Positions 45,454 to 54,274 of a stretch of DNA of 64,000 nucleotides are shown one piece after another. A program made the translations under genes and the position numbers. The stretch's first letter is position 1; every line of letters starts with the position of its first letter. Source of the DNA: Corynebacterium sp. Marseille-P4321. GTDB lineage: Bacteria > Actinomycetota > Actinomycetes > Mycobacteriales > Mycobacteriaceae. The DNA lies in contig NZ_CAHJXO010000001.1 in assembly GCF_903645305.1 (NCBI RefSeq), positions 496,001-560,000 on the forward strand, written 5' to 3'. The notes under the pieces are model-generated. The model ran no database searches. It saw only the letters and a program-made list of their open reading frames with translations, and was not told where the DNA came from.

Positions 45454-46647
45454 GTGCGCAAGTTTGGGGCGGTTCGCCGCGTTAACGCGGCCGTGGTTGC
45501 AGTGGCCGCAGCAGCCGCATTGGTGGCATGCTCGGCTGACCAGCAGCGATTGGAGCCGATGGCGCAAACGGATACCTCAGTGGCTCCGGAGGAGGTGGCG
45601 CGGCCACCGAAGGCGTCGGTAAGCAATGGCGCAACTGAAGTGGAGCCCGGCCAACCTGTCACTGTCTCCTCGGCCGCGGGCCTGGAGAAGGTCACCATGA
45701 CTAATGAGGACGGCAAGGAAGTCGAGTCGGAGTTCAACGACGACAAAACGGAGTGGACCACCGCGGAGCCGCTTGGTTACGGGCGCACGTACAGCATCGT
45801 GGCGAAGGACACTGAGGGCCAGACGATGAAGAGCTCGTTTACCACCGTTTTGCCTTCGGCACAGGTGAACGCCTACATGTCGCCGATCGACGGTTCGGAG
45901 GTTGGCGCCGGCCAAGCCGTGACCATCCGCTTCGATTACCCGATTGAGGACACCGAGGCGATGGAGAAGCTCATCGATGTGGAGACTTCCAACGACACTG
46001 AGGGCGGGTTCTTCTGGCTCGACCCGTACGAGCTGCGCTGGCGCCCGAAGGAGTACTGGGAGCCGGGCACCGAGGTCACGGTGAAGGTGAACCTGTACGG
46101 CCGCAAGCTTGCCGAGGGTGTGTACGGCGCCGCGGATACGGAGACCTCGTTTACCACCGGCGACCTGGTCGAGGCGGTGGTGGACAATAACCTGAAACTG
46201 CTGCGTGTGTATAAGAACCACGAGTTCGTGCGCGAGTTCCCGGTGGCGCTGGGCACTGACGGCAGCTTTGACACGCCGAACGGTTTCTACGTGGTGGGCG
46301 ACCGCCACGACAACCTTGTGATGGATTCGCGCACGTACGGTCTGGGTTTGGAGAGCGGCGGCTACGTCACCCCGGTGGATTACGCTACGCAACTGTCCTA
46401 TTCCGGGATCTACGTGCACTCCGCCCCGTGGGCGATTGGCAACTTGGGCTACAGCAATGTCTCCCACGGATGCATCAACGCCAGCCCGTCCGACGCGCAG
46501 TGGTTCATGAACTACGTCAAGCGCGGCGACATCTTCGAGGTGCGTAACACCGGCGGCGAGACGCTGAGCCCCTATGACGGTCTCGGCTACTGGAACTTGG
46601 ATTGGGAGCAGCGCTCCGGCGGTAGCGAGGATCCGCTGTACGAGTAA
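45454..46647 (+). CDS. L,D-transpeptidase lipoprotein (YkuD fold)
   Basis: Forms 3-3 cross-links in peptidoglycan, outside the membrane. 397 residues: signal peptide with lipobox LVAC (lipid Cys at about 26), two Ig-like domains (about 45-130 and 135-240) as in LdtMt2-type enzymes, and the catalytic domain with YSGIYVHSAPWAIGN and the motif NVSHGCINASPSDAQWF containing the nucleophile cysteine. GTG start with SD AGGGGTAGAG. A class targeted by carbapenems. Confidence 0.94.
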   Translation: MRKFGAVRRVNAAVVAVAAAAALVACSADQQRLEPMAQTDTSVAPEEVARPPKASVSNGATEVEPGQPVTVSSAAGLEKVTMTNEDGKEVESEFNDDKTEWTTAEPLGYGRTYSIVAKDTEGQTMKSSFTTVLPSAQVNAYMSPIDGSEVGAGQAVTIRFDYPIEDTEAMEKLIDVETSNDTEGGFFWLDPYELRWRPKEYWEPGTEVTVKVNLYGRKLAEGVYGAADTETSFTTGDLVEAVVDNNLKLLRVYKNHEFVREFPVALGTDGSFDTPNGFYVVGDRHDNLVMDSRTYGLGLESGGYVTPVDYATQLSYSGIYVHSAPWAIGNLGYSNVSHGCINASPSDAQWFMNYVKRGDIFEVRNTGGETLSPYDGLGYWNLDWEQRSGGSEDPLYE

Positions 46648-46668
46648 GCAGAAGCTTATCTGCGAACT

Positions 46669-46706
46669 AAAGCCCGGTCTGCGAAACGATGCAGACCGGG
46701 CTTTAA
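46669..46706 (+). terminator. Terminator after the L,D-transpeptidase gene
   Basis: AAAGCCCGGTCTGC (46669-46682) pairs perfectly with GCAGACCGGGCTTT (46691-46704) around GAAACGAT; may also serve the minus-strand tRNA-His. Confidence 0.9.
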
Positions 46707-46709
46707 CTT

Positions 46710-46786
46710 TGGGGTGGCTGACGGGACTCGAACCCGCGACACCTAGGATCACAACCTAGTGCTCTACCAGCTGAACTACAGCCACC
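46710..46786 (-). tRNA. tRNA-His(GTG)
   Basis: Minus strand: acceptor GTGGCTG/CAGCCAC, anticodon stem CTAGG/CCTAG with loop TTGTGAT (anticodon GTG). The extra G at position -1 (46786) faces discriminator C, the tRNA-His identity pair. CCA is encoded (46710-46712). Confidence 0.97.
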
Positions 46787-46843
46787 ATATGTAATTCGCT
46801 GCTGTTTTTGCAGCGGGATCTACCTTAATACCTGGGCTGTGGT

Positions 46844-47482
46844 TTACAAAAACCGCTGGTAGGCGTCGCTTGCCTCGTTGCTTGCCTGGGCGGCGGCGGC
46901 GGAGTCGGGCCCGGGTAGGTTTACGAACACGCTGCGCCGGTAGTAGTCCAGCTCCCGAATAGATTCCACGATGTCGGCCAGCGCGCGGTGGGCCATGCCT
47001 TTTTCCGGCTGGTGGTAGTACGCCTTGGGGAACCAGCGGCGGGAGAGCTCCTTCACGGTGGAGACGTCGATCATGCGGTAGTGCAGCGCCGCGTCGAGGC
47101 GCGGCATTTGGGCGCGGATGAAGGAACGGTCGGTGGCGATGGAGTTTCCGGCTAGCGGCGCCGGGTGTGCAGGGTCGCAGTGCTTCTCGACGAGGGCGAG
47201 CACCGCGTCTTCCGCCTCCGTAATCGACACCGGGGACGCCTTGATTTCCTCCAGCAGGCCATTTTCGGAGTGCATGTTGGTCACGAAATCGTCCATCTCA
47301 GCCAGCTCGGCGTCCGTGGCGTGCACCACCAGGTCGATGCCTTCGTCCAGGATGTTCAGGTTTGCGTCGGTGACCAACGCGGCAACCTCGACGATGACGT
47401 GGCGGGAAGTGTCCAGGCCCGTCATCTCCAGATCGACCCAAACGACGCGGTCGTCCTTGGCTGCTACGGTGTGCGCGTCCAT
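46844..47482 (-). CDS. orn: Oligoribonuclease
   Basis: DEDDh exonuclease that clears 2- to 5-nt RNA and pGpG. 212 residues: [10 protein letters not shown] (first Asp and Glu), [11 protein letters not shown] (second Asp) and [11 protein letters not shown] (His and last Asp). The C-terminal 25 residues are an Ala/Ser-rich extension. ATG directly follows the stop of the SDR gene (TAGATG), so the two are co-transcribed. Confidence 0.95.
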   Translation of the reverse strand: MDAHTVAAKDDRVVWVDLEMTGLDTSRHVIVEVAALVTDANLNILDEGIDLVVHATDAELAEMDDFVTNMHSENGLLEEIKASPVSITEAEDAVLALVEKHCDPAHPAPLAGNSIATDRSFIRAQMPRLDAALHYRMIDVSTVKELSRRWFPKAYYHQPEKGMAHRALADIVESIRELDYYRRSVFVNLPGPDSAAAAQASNEASDAYQRFL

Positions 47483-48289
47483 CTATTCTTCTCCCATCTG
47501 CGCGTAGAACTTGCCAATTACGGGCGGCAGGACGCCGCGCGGCGCGTAGTTGGACACCACGTCCATGGTTTTGCCGATCGGGCCCGGCACAATGCGGCGG
47601 GCGTTGCGTCGCATGGCTTTCAGGGTGGTGGCGGAGCAGGACTCGTAGGTGGTCCACAAAACGTCCGGCACAACCCTGTCCACGATGGTCTGCTCGTCCT
47701 CGGGCACCACGGCCTCGCGCACCGGGCCAGGCGCCAGCAGAGTGACGTGCACCCCGGAACCTTTGAGCTCGTAGTGCAGCGCCTCGGTGAACGCGTTCAC
47801 GCCGGCTTTGGTGAGCACGTAGGTGGCGTTGTTCGGAATCGGGATATTGCCCGCGGCGGAACCGACGTTGCACAGCGCGCCCTCGCCGCGGGGCACCATT
47901 TGGTCAAGAACGGCCTTGGTGATGCGGAACACGGCTGTCGCGTTGAGGTTGAACTGGTCCGTCTCGTACTCCCAGTCCTGCGCCATAAACGGGCCGAAGG
48001 AGGCGATTCCGGCGGAGTTCACACAGATGCTCACCGTGCGGTTTTCGATGTGTGCAAGGAGTGCGTCGAGGTCGCGGCGCTTCGACAAATCGGCGGCGAA
48101 GACTTCGATGTGTACGCCGTGGGCCTGCGAGAGCTCGTCGGCAAGCTGTGCAAGCACCTCCTCGCGCCTGGCAACGACGATGAGGTTGTAGCCAGCTTTC
48201 GCGAGGTCGCGCGCCATAGCTTCGCCGATGCCTTGGCTCGCGCCGGTGATCAGCGCGTAGGAGTCGATGCTCGGTCCAGGAAAACTCAT
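47483..48289 (-). CDS. Short-chain dehydrogenase/reductase
   Basis: 268-residue classical SDR. Cofactor loop LITGASQGIGEAMA, the NSAGIA motif, and the active site Ser ...VGSAAGNIPIPNNATYVLTKAGV (Tyr-x3-Lys). The ARR after the second strand (VVARREEV) suggests NADP(H). Substrate unknown. ATG 48289 lies 7 nt after TAGATT on the minus strand. Confidence 0.88.
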   Translation of the reverse strand: MSFPGPSIDSYALITGASQGIGEAMARDLAKAGYNLIVVARREEVLAQLADELSQAHGVHIEVFAADLSKRRDLDALLAHIENRTVSICVNSAGIASFGPFMAQDWEYETDQFNLNATAVFRITKAVLDQMVPRGEGALCNVGSAAGNIPIPNNATYVLTKAGVNAFTEALHYELKGSGVHVTLLAPGPVREAVVPEDEQTIVDRVVPDVLWTTYESCSATTLKAMRRNARRIVPGPIGKTMDVVSNYAPRGVLPPVIGKFYAQMGEE

Positions 48290-48299
48290 GGGTACGAAT

Positions 48300-48632
48300 C
48301 TACCCGCCGGCAATCTCACGCAGCGCCGCGATGTGCCCCTCGTAGGCCGCGCGACCTTTCTCTGTGAGCGTCACCCACACGGTATCCTTCGCGCGCGACG
48401 AACCGTATTCGCGGAAACGCGTGACGTAGCCGTGTTCCTCAAGGGTGGCCAGCTGCTTCGACAGCGCCGAATCCGAAAGCGCGGCAGTTTCCGCGAGCGC
48501 GCCGAAGCGCATTTCGTGCCGGGACGTTTGCTTCTCGACGGCACCCGCGTGGTACAGGGCCGCGCAAATCTTGAGCCGGGTGAGCGGGTGGATGACGGGG
48601 TCAATGGCGGGGTCAACGGCGGGTTCGCTCAT
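48300..48632 (-). CDS. Winged-helix regulator (MarR/PadR-like, DUF-type short)
   Basis: 110 residues: RLKICAALYHAGAVEKQTSRHEMRFGALAETAALSDSALSKQLATLEEHGYVTRF is a winged helix, ending in a wing with SSRAKDTVWVTLTEKG. This is the type often paired with a small membrane protein it represses. It overlaps that gene (ATGA). Confidence 0.85.
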   Translation of the reverse strand: MSEPAVDPAIDPVIHPLTRLKICAALYHAGAVEKQTSRHEMRFGALAETAALSDSALSKQLATLEEHGYVTRFREYGSSRAKDTVWVTLTEKGRAAYEGHIAALREIAGG

Positions 48633-49054
48633 CGCTGCATCTCCCCGTAGGCCATGAGCCCGGTGGTGACGGCCGCGGCGACGATGCCAGCGATCGTTGC
48701 GCCGACCACGCTGCCCTCCGGGACGAACCAGATCAGCGGCATGATGAGTACGGGTCCGGCCACGCCGAACCAGTTCGGTTTCGGATCCTCCTGAAGCGGC
48801 TGCTTCATGCTCGGGCGCACGTTGCGGTTGTGCTCCCACACGGCGATTCCAATGCACGCAATGATCACCACTGCGAACAGCGCCCACCAGTACGTCCACT
48901 GCATGATCGCCCCTGCGACCGTTGCTCCGAACGAGATGCCGAGTACAGCGTACGTCCACATGGGCGTCGGCTTTGGTGCGGCGTTTCGCTGGATCCCGTC
49001 CACCGACTCAAGGGCGGTGCGGGCCTCCTCTTGCGAAATCTGTTTACTTTCCAT
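48629..49054 (-). CDS. Small integral membrane protein, unknown
   Basis: 141 residues, four hydrophobic helices (TYAVLGISFGATVAGAIM, YWWALFAVVIIACIGIAVW, GVAGPVLIMPLIWFV, GATIAGIVAAAVTTGLMAY). First gene of a two-gene operon with the winged-helix regulator, coupled by a 4-nt overlap. No family recognised. Confidence 0.75.
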   Translation of the reverse strand: MESKQISQEEARTALESVDGIQRNAAPKPTPMWTYAVLGISFGATVAGAIMQWTYWWALFAVVIIACIGIAVWEHNRNVRPSMKQPLQEDPKPNWFGVAGPVLIMPLIWFVPEGSVVGATIAGIVAAAVTTGLMAYGEMQR

Positions 49055-49098
49055 ATGGCCAAGTGTGCCACTTGCCGGAGTGGAAAACAAGGGCGGTC

Positions 49099-50487
49099 CT
49101 AGATTTCGTGCATCTCCTTATCCTTCGTTTCGGGCGCCGTGACGATAGCCACGAGGGAAATCGCGGTGACTACGACGAGGTAGATGCCCACCGCCTGGGG
49201 GCCGTACTTCGCATTGAGTGCCGTTGCGATGAACGGCGCAATGGCCGCACCCAGGATGGAGGAGACGTTGTAGGCGATGCCCGAGCCGGTGTAGCGCACG
49301 TTGGAGGGGAACAGCTCCGGCAGGATCGCGGACATGGGGCCGAAGATGAAGCCCATCAGGATCATGCCGATGAACAGGAAGATGCCCAGCGAGATCATGG
49401 TGAAGGTCTCCGGGTTGAGCAGCCACTTAAAGCTCAGGCCGTAGACGATGATCGCCACCGACGTCAGCCCCAGCACCGGGCGGCGGCCGTAGGTATCGGC
49501 GAGGTGTGCCGCCACAGGGATGCCGGCCATGAATCCGAAGATGCACACCAGCTGCAGTTTGAGGAACGTCGGGTAGGCGATACCCAGGCCGACACCCTCC
49601 TCGGCGGAGCCGATGCCGTAGGAGAGGAACCAGGTGGTCACGATGTAGAACAGCGTGTAGCACCCGACCATGATGAAGGTGCCCTGGATAAGCGGCTTCC
49701 AGGCCGTCTTGAACACCTCGGCCAACGGAGAGGCCGCCTTCTGGTCGTTCTGCTCCACCTGCTGGAACACCGGGGTCTCTTCAACCTGCAGGCGCACCCA
49801 AAGTCCGATGGCCACCATGACGATGGAGAGCAGGAACGGGATGCGCCAGCCCCAGCGCATAAACGCGCCCTCGAAGTCGCCGGAGGTGTGGCCGAGCACG
49901 GTGACCAGGATGAGGAAGAGGCCGTTCGCCAGGAAGAACCCGAACGGGGCGCCGAGCTGCGGCCACATACCCGCCCATGCGCGGCGGCCCTTCGCGGCGG
50001 TTTCGGTGGAAAGTAGTGCCGCGCCGGACCACTCGCCGCCGAGGCCGAGGCCCTGACAGAAACGCATCAGGGCGAGCAGTGCCGGGGCCCAGATGCCGGC
50101 CTGGGCGTAGGTGGGCAACAGGCCGATGATGAACGTCGCCAAGCCCATGGTGAGCAGCGCTCCGACCAGGGTGGCCTTGCGGCCCACCTTGTCGCCGAAG
50201 TGCCCAAACAAAATCGAGCCGAGCGGGCGGGCGATGAACGCCAGTCCGAACGTGGCGAACGACGACAAAAGCGCTACCGTGCTCGACTCGGACTTAGGGA
50301 AGAACAGGAACGGAAACACCGCGACGGCGGCGGTGGCGTAGGCGTAGAAATCGTAAAACTCGATTGTCGTGCCGATGGTGGAGGCGATGCGTACGCGACG
50401 GCGTTCTTCTCGGGTCGTTTCGCGGATGGCTGCCGGGTTCGCCGAGGTCGACGGCGGGGGTGTGGGGTGATTGCCGACTGCGGTCAT
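49099..50487 (-). CDS. MHS-family metabolite:H+ symporter (MFS)
   Basis: 462 residues, 12 helices. The helix 1 motif GTTIEFYDFYAYATAAVAVFP and RPLGSILFGHFGDKVGRK with LGLGGEWSGAALLSTE define the MHS group (proline/betaine, shikimate, citrate or aromatic-acid porters). ATG 50487 has SD AAAGGA; ATG 50502 is possible. Two palindromes lie just upstream (50520-50573), but no regulator gene is adjacent. Substrate unknown. Confidence 0.88.
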   Translation of the reverse strand: MTAVGNHPTPPPSTSANPAAIRETTREERRRVRIASTIGTTIEFYDFYAYATAAVAVFPFLFFPKSESSTVALLSSFATFGLAFIARPLGSILFGHFGDKVGRKATLVGALLTMGLATFIIGLLPTYAQAGIWAPALLALMRFCQGLGLGGEWSGAALLSTETAAKGRRAWAGMWPQLGAPFGFFLANGLFLILVTVLGHTSGDFEGAFMRWGWRIPFLLSIVMVAIGLWVRLQVEETPVFQQVEQNDQKAASPLAEVFKTAWKPLIQGTFIMVGCYTLFYIVTTWFLSYGIGSAEEGVGLGIAYPTFLKLQLVCIFGFMAGIPVAAHLADTYGRRPVLGLTSVAIIVYGLSFKWLLNPETFTMISLGIFLFIGMILMGFIFGPMSAILPELFPSNVRYTGSGIAYNVSSILGAAIAPFIATALNAKYGPQAVGIYLVVVTAISLVAIVTAPETKDKEMHEI

Positions 50488-50519
50488 CTCCCGTCCTTTC
50501 ATTCCAGTGTGCAGGACTG

Positions 50520-50573
50520 CTGTTCTGTAGAACAGGAGAAAGGTATCACAATGCGAGATATGAATCTCATATC
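50520..50573 (-). promoter_or_regulatory. Two palindromic operators upstream of the MHS transporter
   Basis: CTGTTCTGTAGAACAG (50520-50535) is a perfect palindrome around GT. GATATGA-ATC-TCATATC (50557-50573) is a second perfect one. Both lie within 90 nt of the transporter start. Likely binding sites for two different regulators; which ones is not evident. Confidence 0.65.
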
Positions 50574-50610
50574 GGAGGTCGCAAACGGCTTCCTGGCTGG
50601 ATATGCCATG

Positions 50611-50644
50611 AAAAACCGGCCGCCCGCGTGATGCGGGGGCCGGT
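50611..50644 (-). terminator. Terminator of the two small acidic genes
   Basis: ACCGGCC pairs with GGCCGGT with an inner GC stem; on the minus strand a TTTTT tract follows. It ends the 50663-51054 operon. Confidence 0.85.
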
Positions 50645-50662
50645 GTCGAAGTAGTGGGTGAG

Positions 50663-50905
50663 CTAAGCGCGATCGTCGCTGACGCCGCGCTCCACCTGGT
50701 CGGTGCGCTGCTCGGTGTTTGGGTGCTCGTCCTGGTGGTCAGAGTCCGTGTCGAGGGTCTCGTTCTCCGCGTTCTCAAAATCATCCACGGAGCTGAAGTT
50801 CGTCGGTGCGTTGCCGATGCGGGCAGTGGCTGCGTCGAGGAGCTTGTCCAGCTCGGATGCCTGGCCTGCGTCCGGGTTCAGGTTCTGCTCGTTGGTATCA
50901 GCCAT
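50663..50905 (-). CDS. Small acidic protein, 80 aa
   Basis: Highly charged, low complexity: MADTNEQNLNPDAGQASELD, with LLDAATARIGNAPTNFSSVDDF and a tail rich in Glu, Asp, Gln and Thr. Probably disordered. Coupled to the upstream small gene by TAATG. No family recognised. Confidence 0.7.
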   Translation of the reverse strand: MADTNEQNLNPDAGQASELDKLLDAATARIGNAPTNFSSVDDFENAENETLDTDSDHQDEHPNTEQRTDQVERGVSDDRA

Positions 50906-51054
50906 TAGTTGCGACCATCCTTTTCAAAGTCGTTGTCTTCGCCGGTTTCCTGTACGGATGCGTCCGCGTCCGGGTCGGAGAGGTTGTTTACGCTGTCCTC
51001 GTCGATCGGGCTCGACGGCTTCTTCTCGGCGTCGTCGAAGTTGGGGCGAGTCAT
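50905..51054 (-). CDS. Small acidic protein, 49 aa
   Basis: MTRPNFDDAEKKPSSPIDED, then SVNNLSDPDADASVQETGED and NDFEKDGRN. A very strong SD (AAAGGAGG) lies 5 nt before the ATG, and the stop overlaps the start of the 80-residue gene (TAATG). Predicted disordered. The strong ribosome site and coupling support it as real. Confidence 0.68.
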   Translation of the reverse strand: MTRPNFDDAEKKPSSPIDEDSVNNLSDPDADASVQETGEDNDFEKDGRN

Positions 51055-51141
51055 GGAGCCTCCTTTTGAAAGGGTTTGCCGTTCGTGGCCCCGATGATAC
51101 GCACACCCCTCCCCATAAAATGTGATTTAGAGCACAAAAAG

Positions 51142-51215
51142 CGCCCCCAGCAGGATTCGAACCCGCGACCAGCCGGGTAGAAACCGGATGCTCTAATCCA
51201 CTGAGCTATGGGGGC
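51142..51215 (-). tRNA. tRNA-Arg(TCT)
   Basis: Minus strand: acceptor GCCCCCA/TGGGGGC, anticodon loop TTTCTAC (anticodon TCT), T-loop GGTTCGAATCC. Discriminator G; CCA not encoded. The anticodon stem has one unpaired base at its outer end. Confidence 0.93.
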
Positions 51216-51339
51216 AGCGATTGGTGCGAACGTTTCGCATCCGGGAGGACGTCGATAAGCATGCGCACCGAAAACGCGGACCATATTGTAACGCAGCGCT
51301 GGTTAGGGCAAACAATGCACCGAAAGTAGGGTGATGGGC

Positions 51340-53352
51340 ATGACTGACACGGTTGCGCAAAAACCGGCGGGAAACCCCACGGCGAAACGGGGCGCGGCCC
51401 CCGGATGGCCCATCTACCTCGCCGGGGCGCTCATCGCCGCCGTGGTAGCGGGCGCTGTGGCGCAATCGATGGCGGGGGAGTCGCTCGTTGCCCTCGGCAT
51501 CCCCGATCCGGGCGTGGTGACCACGTTCGGCCTGCCCGCGATGCGCGGCGTGGCCTGGATGCTCATGGCGCTAGCGGTGGGTTCCTTCATGTTCTCCGCC
51601 TGGCTCATCGCGCCGCAACGAACGGGCGAAGATTTCAACGGCGCGCGCTTGACCGTCGACGGGCACATCGCCGCCCGCACCGGCGCGCACGCCTCGTTCG
51701 GCGTGGCGCTCATCGGGCTGGTGATGATCCCGCTGGTGCTTTCCGACGTCTCCGGCCAGCCGCTGTCCACAGTCTTCTTCAGTCCGGACATGTGGGCGGT
51801 GGCGCTGGGGCAAGTGGCGGACGCGCAAATCTGGCTCATCGTGGCCGCGCTCGCAGCCGTGGTTGCGATTGGTGGGTACGTCGCGAATAGCTGGTGGCCG
51901 CAGGTGGCGCTATTCATCGGGGCGATTGCCACCACGATGCCGCTGGCGCTTTCCGGCCACTCCGCAACCGGCGGCAACCACGACTACGGCACGAACTCGT
52001 TCATCTGGCACCTGGTGTGCATGATGCTCTGGGTGGGCGGGCTTATGGCGTTGCTCGCGCACGGTCGGCGCCTTGGCCCGGATCTCGGGTTCGCGGCGCG
52101 ACGCTATTCGCGCATCGCGCTGTTCGCCTTCATCGCGATGGCGCTCTCCGGTGTGATTAACGCCGCGATCCGGGTGCGCTGGGAGGACCTTACCCAGTAC
52201 GCCTACGGCTGGGTGCTCATCGTGAAAACCATCGGCATTCTCGTTTTGGGCGTGATGGGCTATATCCACCGCGAGCGCACCATCCCGAAGCTGGGCACCG
52301 AGCCGCGCGCGTTCACGTCGTTGGCCGCGGTGGAGGTCGCCGTGATGGCCGCCGTGACCGGGCTAGCCGTCACCCTCGGGCGCACCCCGCCACCCCCGCC
52401 GCTGGACCCGGACCTCACTCGCATGGAAGTGCAGATGGGATACAACCTGCACGAGCCGCTCACCGTGGGCAACTGGCTCACCCTGTGGCGCCCCGAGTTG
52501 CTGTTCAGCGTGATCGCGGTGCTGCTGGCCGTGTATTACCTGCGTCTCACCCGCCGCGTAGAGGGGTGGCAGGCGTCTCGCACCGTGTGGTGGCTGTTGG
52601 GGTGCGCGACGGTGGTGGTCACGTTGTCGTCGCGAATCGGCATGCACATGCCCGCCGCCTACTCCGCCCACATGACGGTGCACATGATCCTGTCCATGGT
52701 GGTGCCCGTCTTCCTCGTCCTCGGCGCACCGTTGACGTTGGTGGCGCGCGCGTACCCGGCGGGCGAATTCAATCCGCGCGCGTGGGTGGAAAGCTTCCAG
52801 CGCTCGAAGTTTTTGAAGGTGATCACCTACCCGCCGGTGTCACTGGCGCAGTTCATTTTCTTCTTCTATGCGCTCTACGTGTTCATCCCGCTCTATGAGC
52901 TGATGATTTCGGAGCACGCCGGCCACGTGATCATGAACGCCCTGTTCATGCTCTCCGGCTACTTTTACTTCTGGGAGCTCATCGGGCCGGATTACATTGA
53001 AGGCCGCCGCGACGCGAAAATCCGCCTTGCCTGGCTGTGGATCTCAATGCCCGTGCACCTGTTCATGGGTGTCTACCTCATGCAGCTCAACATCGTGATG
53101 GCGGAAGACTTCTACACCTCGCTCATGCTGCCGTGGGAGCCGGACCTGCTCGCCGACCAAAAGGTCGGCGGTGGCATCGCGTGGGCGTCCGGCTCGTTCC
53201 CGCTTGTCATCGTGTTCGGGGTGTTGTTCAGGCAGTGGCTTATCGACGACCGCAGGGAAACCACCGAATCCGACAAGCGGGCCGAAGAGACTGACGACGA
53301 GGACTGGCGCCGCTACAACGAGATGTTGGCGCAGTACAACAAATCCCACTAG
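51340..53352 (+). CDS. CopD-CtaG fusion, copper/cytochrome oxidase assembly protein
   Basis: 670 residues, about 14 helices. The N-terminal half is CopD-like (ALSGHSATGGNHDYGTNSFIWHLVCMMLWVGGLMAL, with metal-binding His), and the C-terminal half is caa3-type CtaG (RIGMHMPAAYSAHMTVHMILSMVVPVFLVLGAP, then HAGHVIMNALFMLSGYFYFW). It probably delivers copper to the aa3 oxidase, whose subunit I gene is at 13716. ATG 51340 is 7 nt after TAGGGT (51327-51332). Confidence 0.88.
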   Translation: MTDTVAQKPAGNPTAKRGAAPGWPIYLAGALIAAVVAGAVAQSMAGESLVALGIPDPGVVTTFGLPAMRGVAWMLMALAVGSFMFSAWLIAPQRTGEDFNGARLTVDGHIAARTGAHASFGVALIGLVMIPLVLSDVSGQPLSTVFFSPDMWAVALGQVADAQIWLIVAALAAVVAIGGYVANSWWPQVALFIGAIATTMPLALSGHSATGGNHDYGTNSFIWHLVCMMLWVGGLMALLAHGRRLGPDLGFAARRYSRIALFAFIAMALSGVINAAIRVRWEDLTQYAYGWVLIVKTIGILVLGVMGYIHRERTIPKLGTEPRAFTSLAAVEVAVMAAVTGLAVTLGRTPPPPPLDPDLTRMEVQMGYNLHEPLTVGNWLTLWRPELLFSVIAVLLAVYYLRLTRRVEGWQASRTVWWLLGCATVVVTLSSRIGMHMPAAYSAHMTVHMILSMVVPVFLVLGAPLTLVARAYPAGEFNPRAWVESFQRSKFLKVITYPPVSLAQFIFFFYALYVFIPLYELMISEHAGHVIMNALFMLSGYFYFWELIGPDYIEGRRDAKIRLAWLWISMPVHLFMGVYLMQLNIVMAEDFYTSLMLPWEPDLLADQKVGGGIAWASGSFPLVIVFGVLFRQWLIDDRRETTESDKRAEETDDEDWRRYNEMLAQYNKSH

Positions 53353-53520
53353 CTGCGATTTGGGGATAACTTCGAAAAAACTATCCACAATTTTCGCGCC
53401 CCCTTTTCCAGGGTTGCGCACCGTGTGACGCTAATGCGCACGGCGAGGGAACACCCCGCGCCGGGCCAGCCGGCGCACCCGGCGGGCGCAACCTCAAATT
53501 TTGGAAAGGGGGGCTCTTCC

Positions 53521-54183
53521 ATGAGCCACTTGAGCACGAACTTCTCCGGCAACCTGACGAACGACCCGGTGTTTAGAAAAGTGGGGGACAACAAGGCGGT
53601 GACCCGTTTCCGCCTCGCGTCGTCGCGGCGGCGCATGACTGGGGAGACTGATCAGAACGGCAACCCGGTCTGGGAAGACACCGACACGTTGTACATGGAC
53701 GTGGAGTGCTGGGGGCAGCTCGCGTTGAACACCGCGGCCTCGCTGTCGAAAGGTAGCCCAGTCCTGGTTGAAGGCAAGCTGGTCACTGACACCTGGGAGA
53801 CCAAGGTGGGGGAGGACAACTTCGGCAAACCGGTGATGGAGACGCGTTCGAAGAACGTGATGAAGGCCAACCGCATCGGCTTCGACATGTCGAACTACCA
53901 GGTCACTGTTCGAAAGGTGACGGGCGCGAACGCCGAGCCGGAGGAGCCTTTGACCGTGGAGCAGGCCCTCGCCCGCCAGGCGGCGGCCGAAAACGGGGTG
54001 GATGAGCGCCGGGTGAGCGCGGAGGACTTCGCGGCTTCGTCGGCAAGCGGCGGGGCGACCGGCGGCGGTGCTGCTGACGGTGCTGCTGAGGATGCGACTG
54101 ACGGCACCGAAGACACTTTCGCGAAAGACGATAATGCGGTCCTGGTTGGTGCCGGTGAAAGGGGAGATAAGAAGCCGTTTTAG
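53521..54183 (+). CDS. ssb: Single-stranded DNA-binding protein paralog
   Basis: 220 residues with an OB-fold (NFSGNLTNDPVFRKVGDNKAVTRFRLASSRR, then MDVECWGQLALNTAASLSKGSPVLVEGKL) and a long acidic Ala/Gly-rich tail that ends GDKKPF rather than the canonical DDxPF. Position beside ettA matches SsbB (Rv2478c) of mycobacteria, so probably the secondary SSB. SD GGAAAGGGGGG is upstream. The 168-nt gap before it has GGATAACTTCG and a TATCCACA, like the DnaA-box pair at 61043. Confidence 0.87.
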   Translation: MSHLSTNFSGNLTNDPVFRKVGDNKAVTRFRLASSRRRMTGETDQNGNPVWEDTDTLYMDVECWGQLALNTAASLSKGSPVLVEGKLVTDTWETKVGEDNFGKPVMETRSKNVMKANRIGFDMSNYQVTVRKVTGANAEPEEPLTVEQALARQAAAENGVDERRVSAEDFAASSASGGATGGGAADGAAEDATDGTEDTFAKDDNAVLVGAGERGDKKPF

Positions 54184-54274
54184 CGGCGGCAACGGCACGG
54201 CGTGGGGCTTGGCTGCGTGATGTACCCTGATACGCGGTATTTGACTACTAATTCGTATCTAAAGGGGAACCCAC

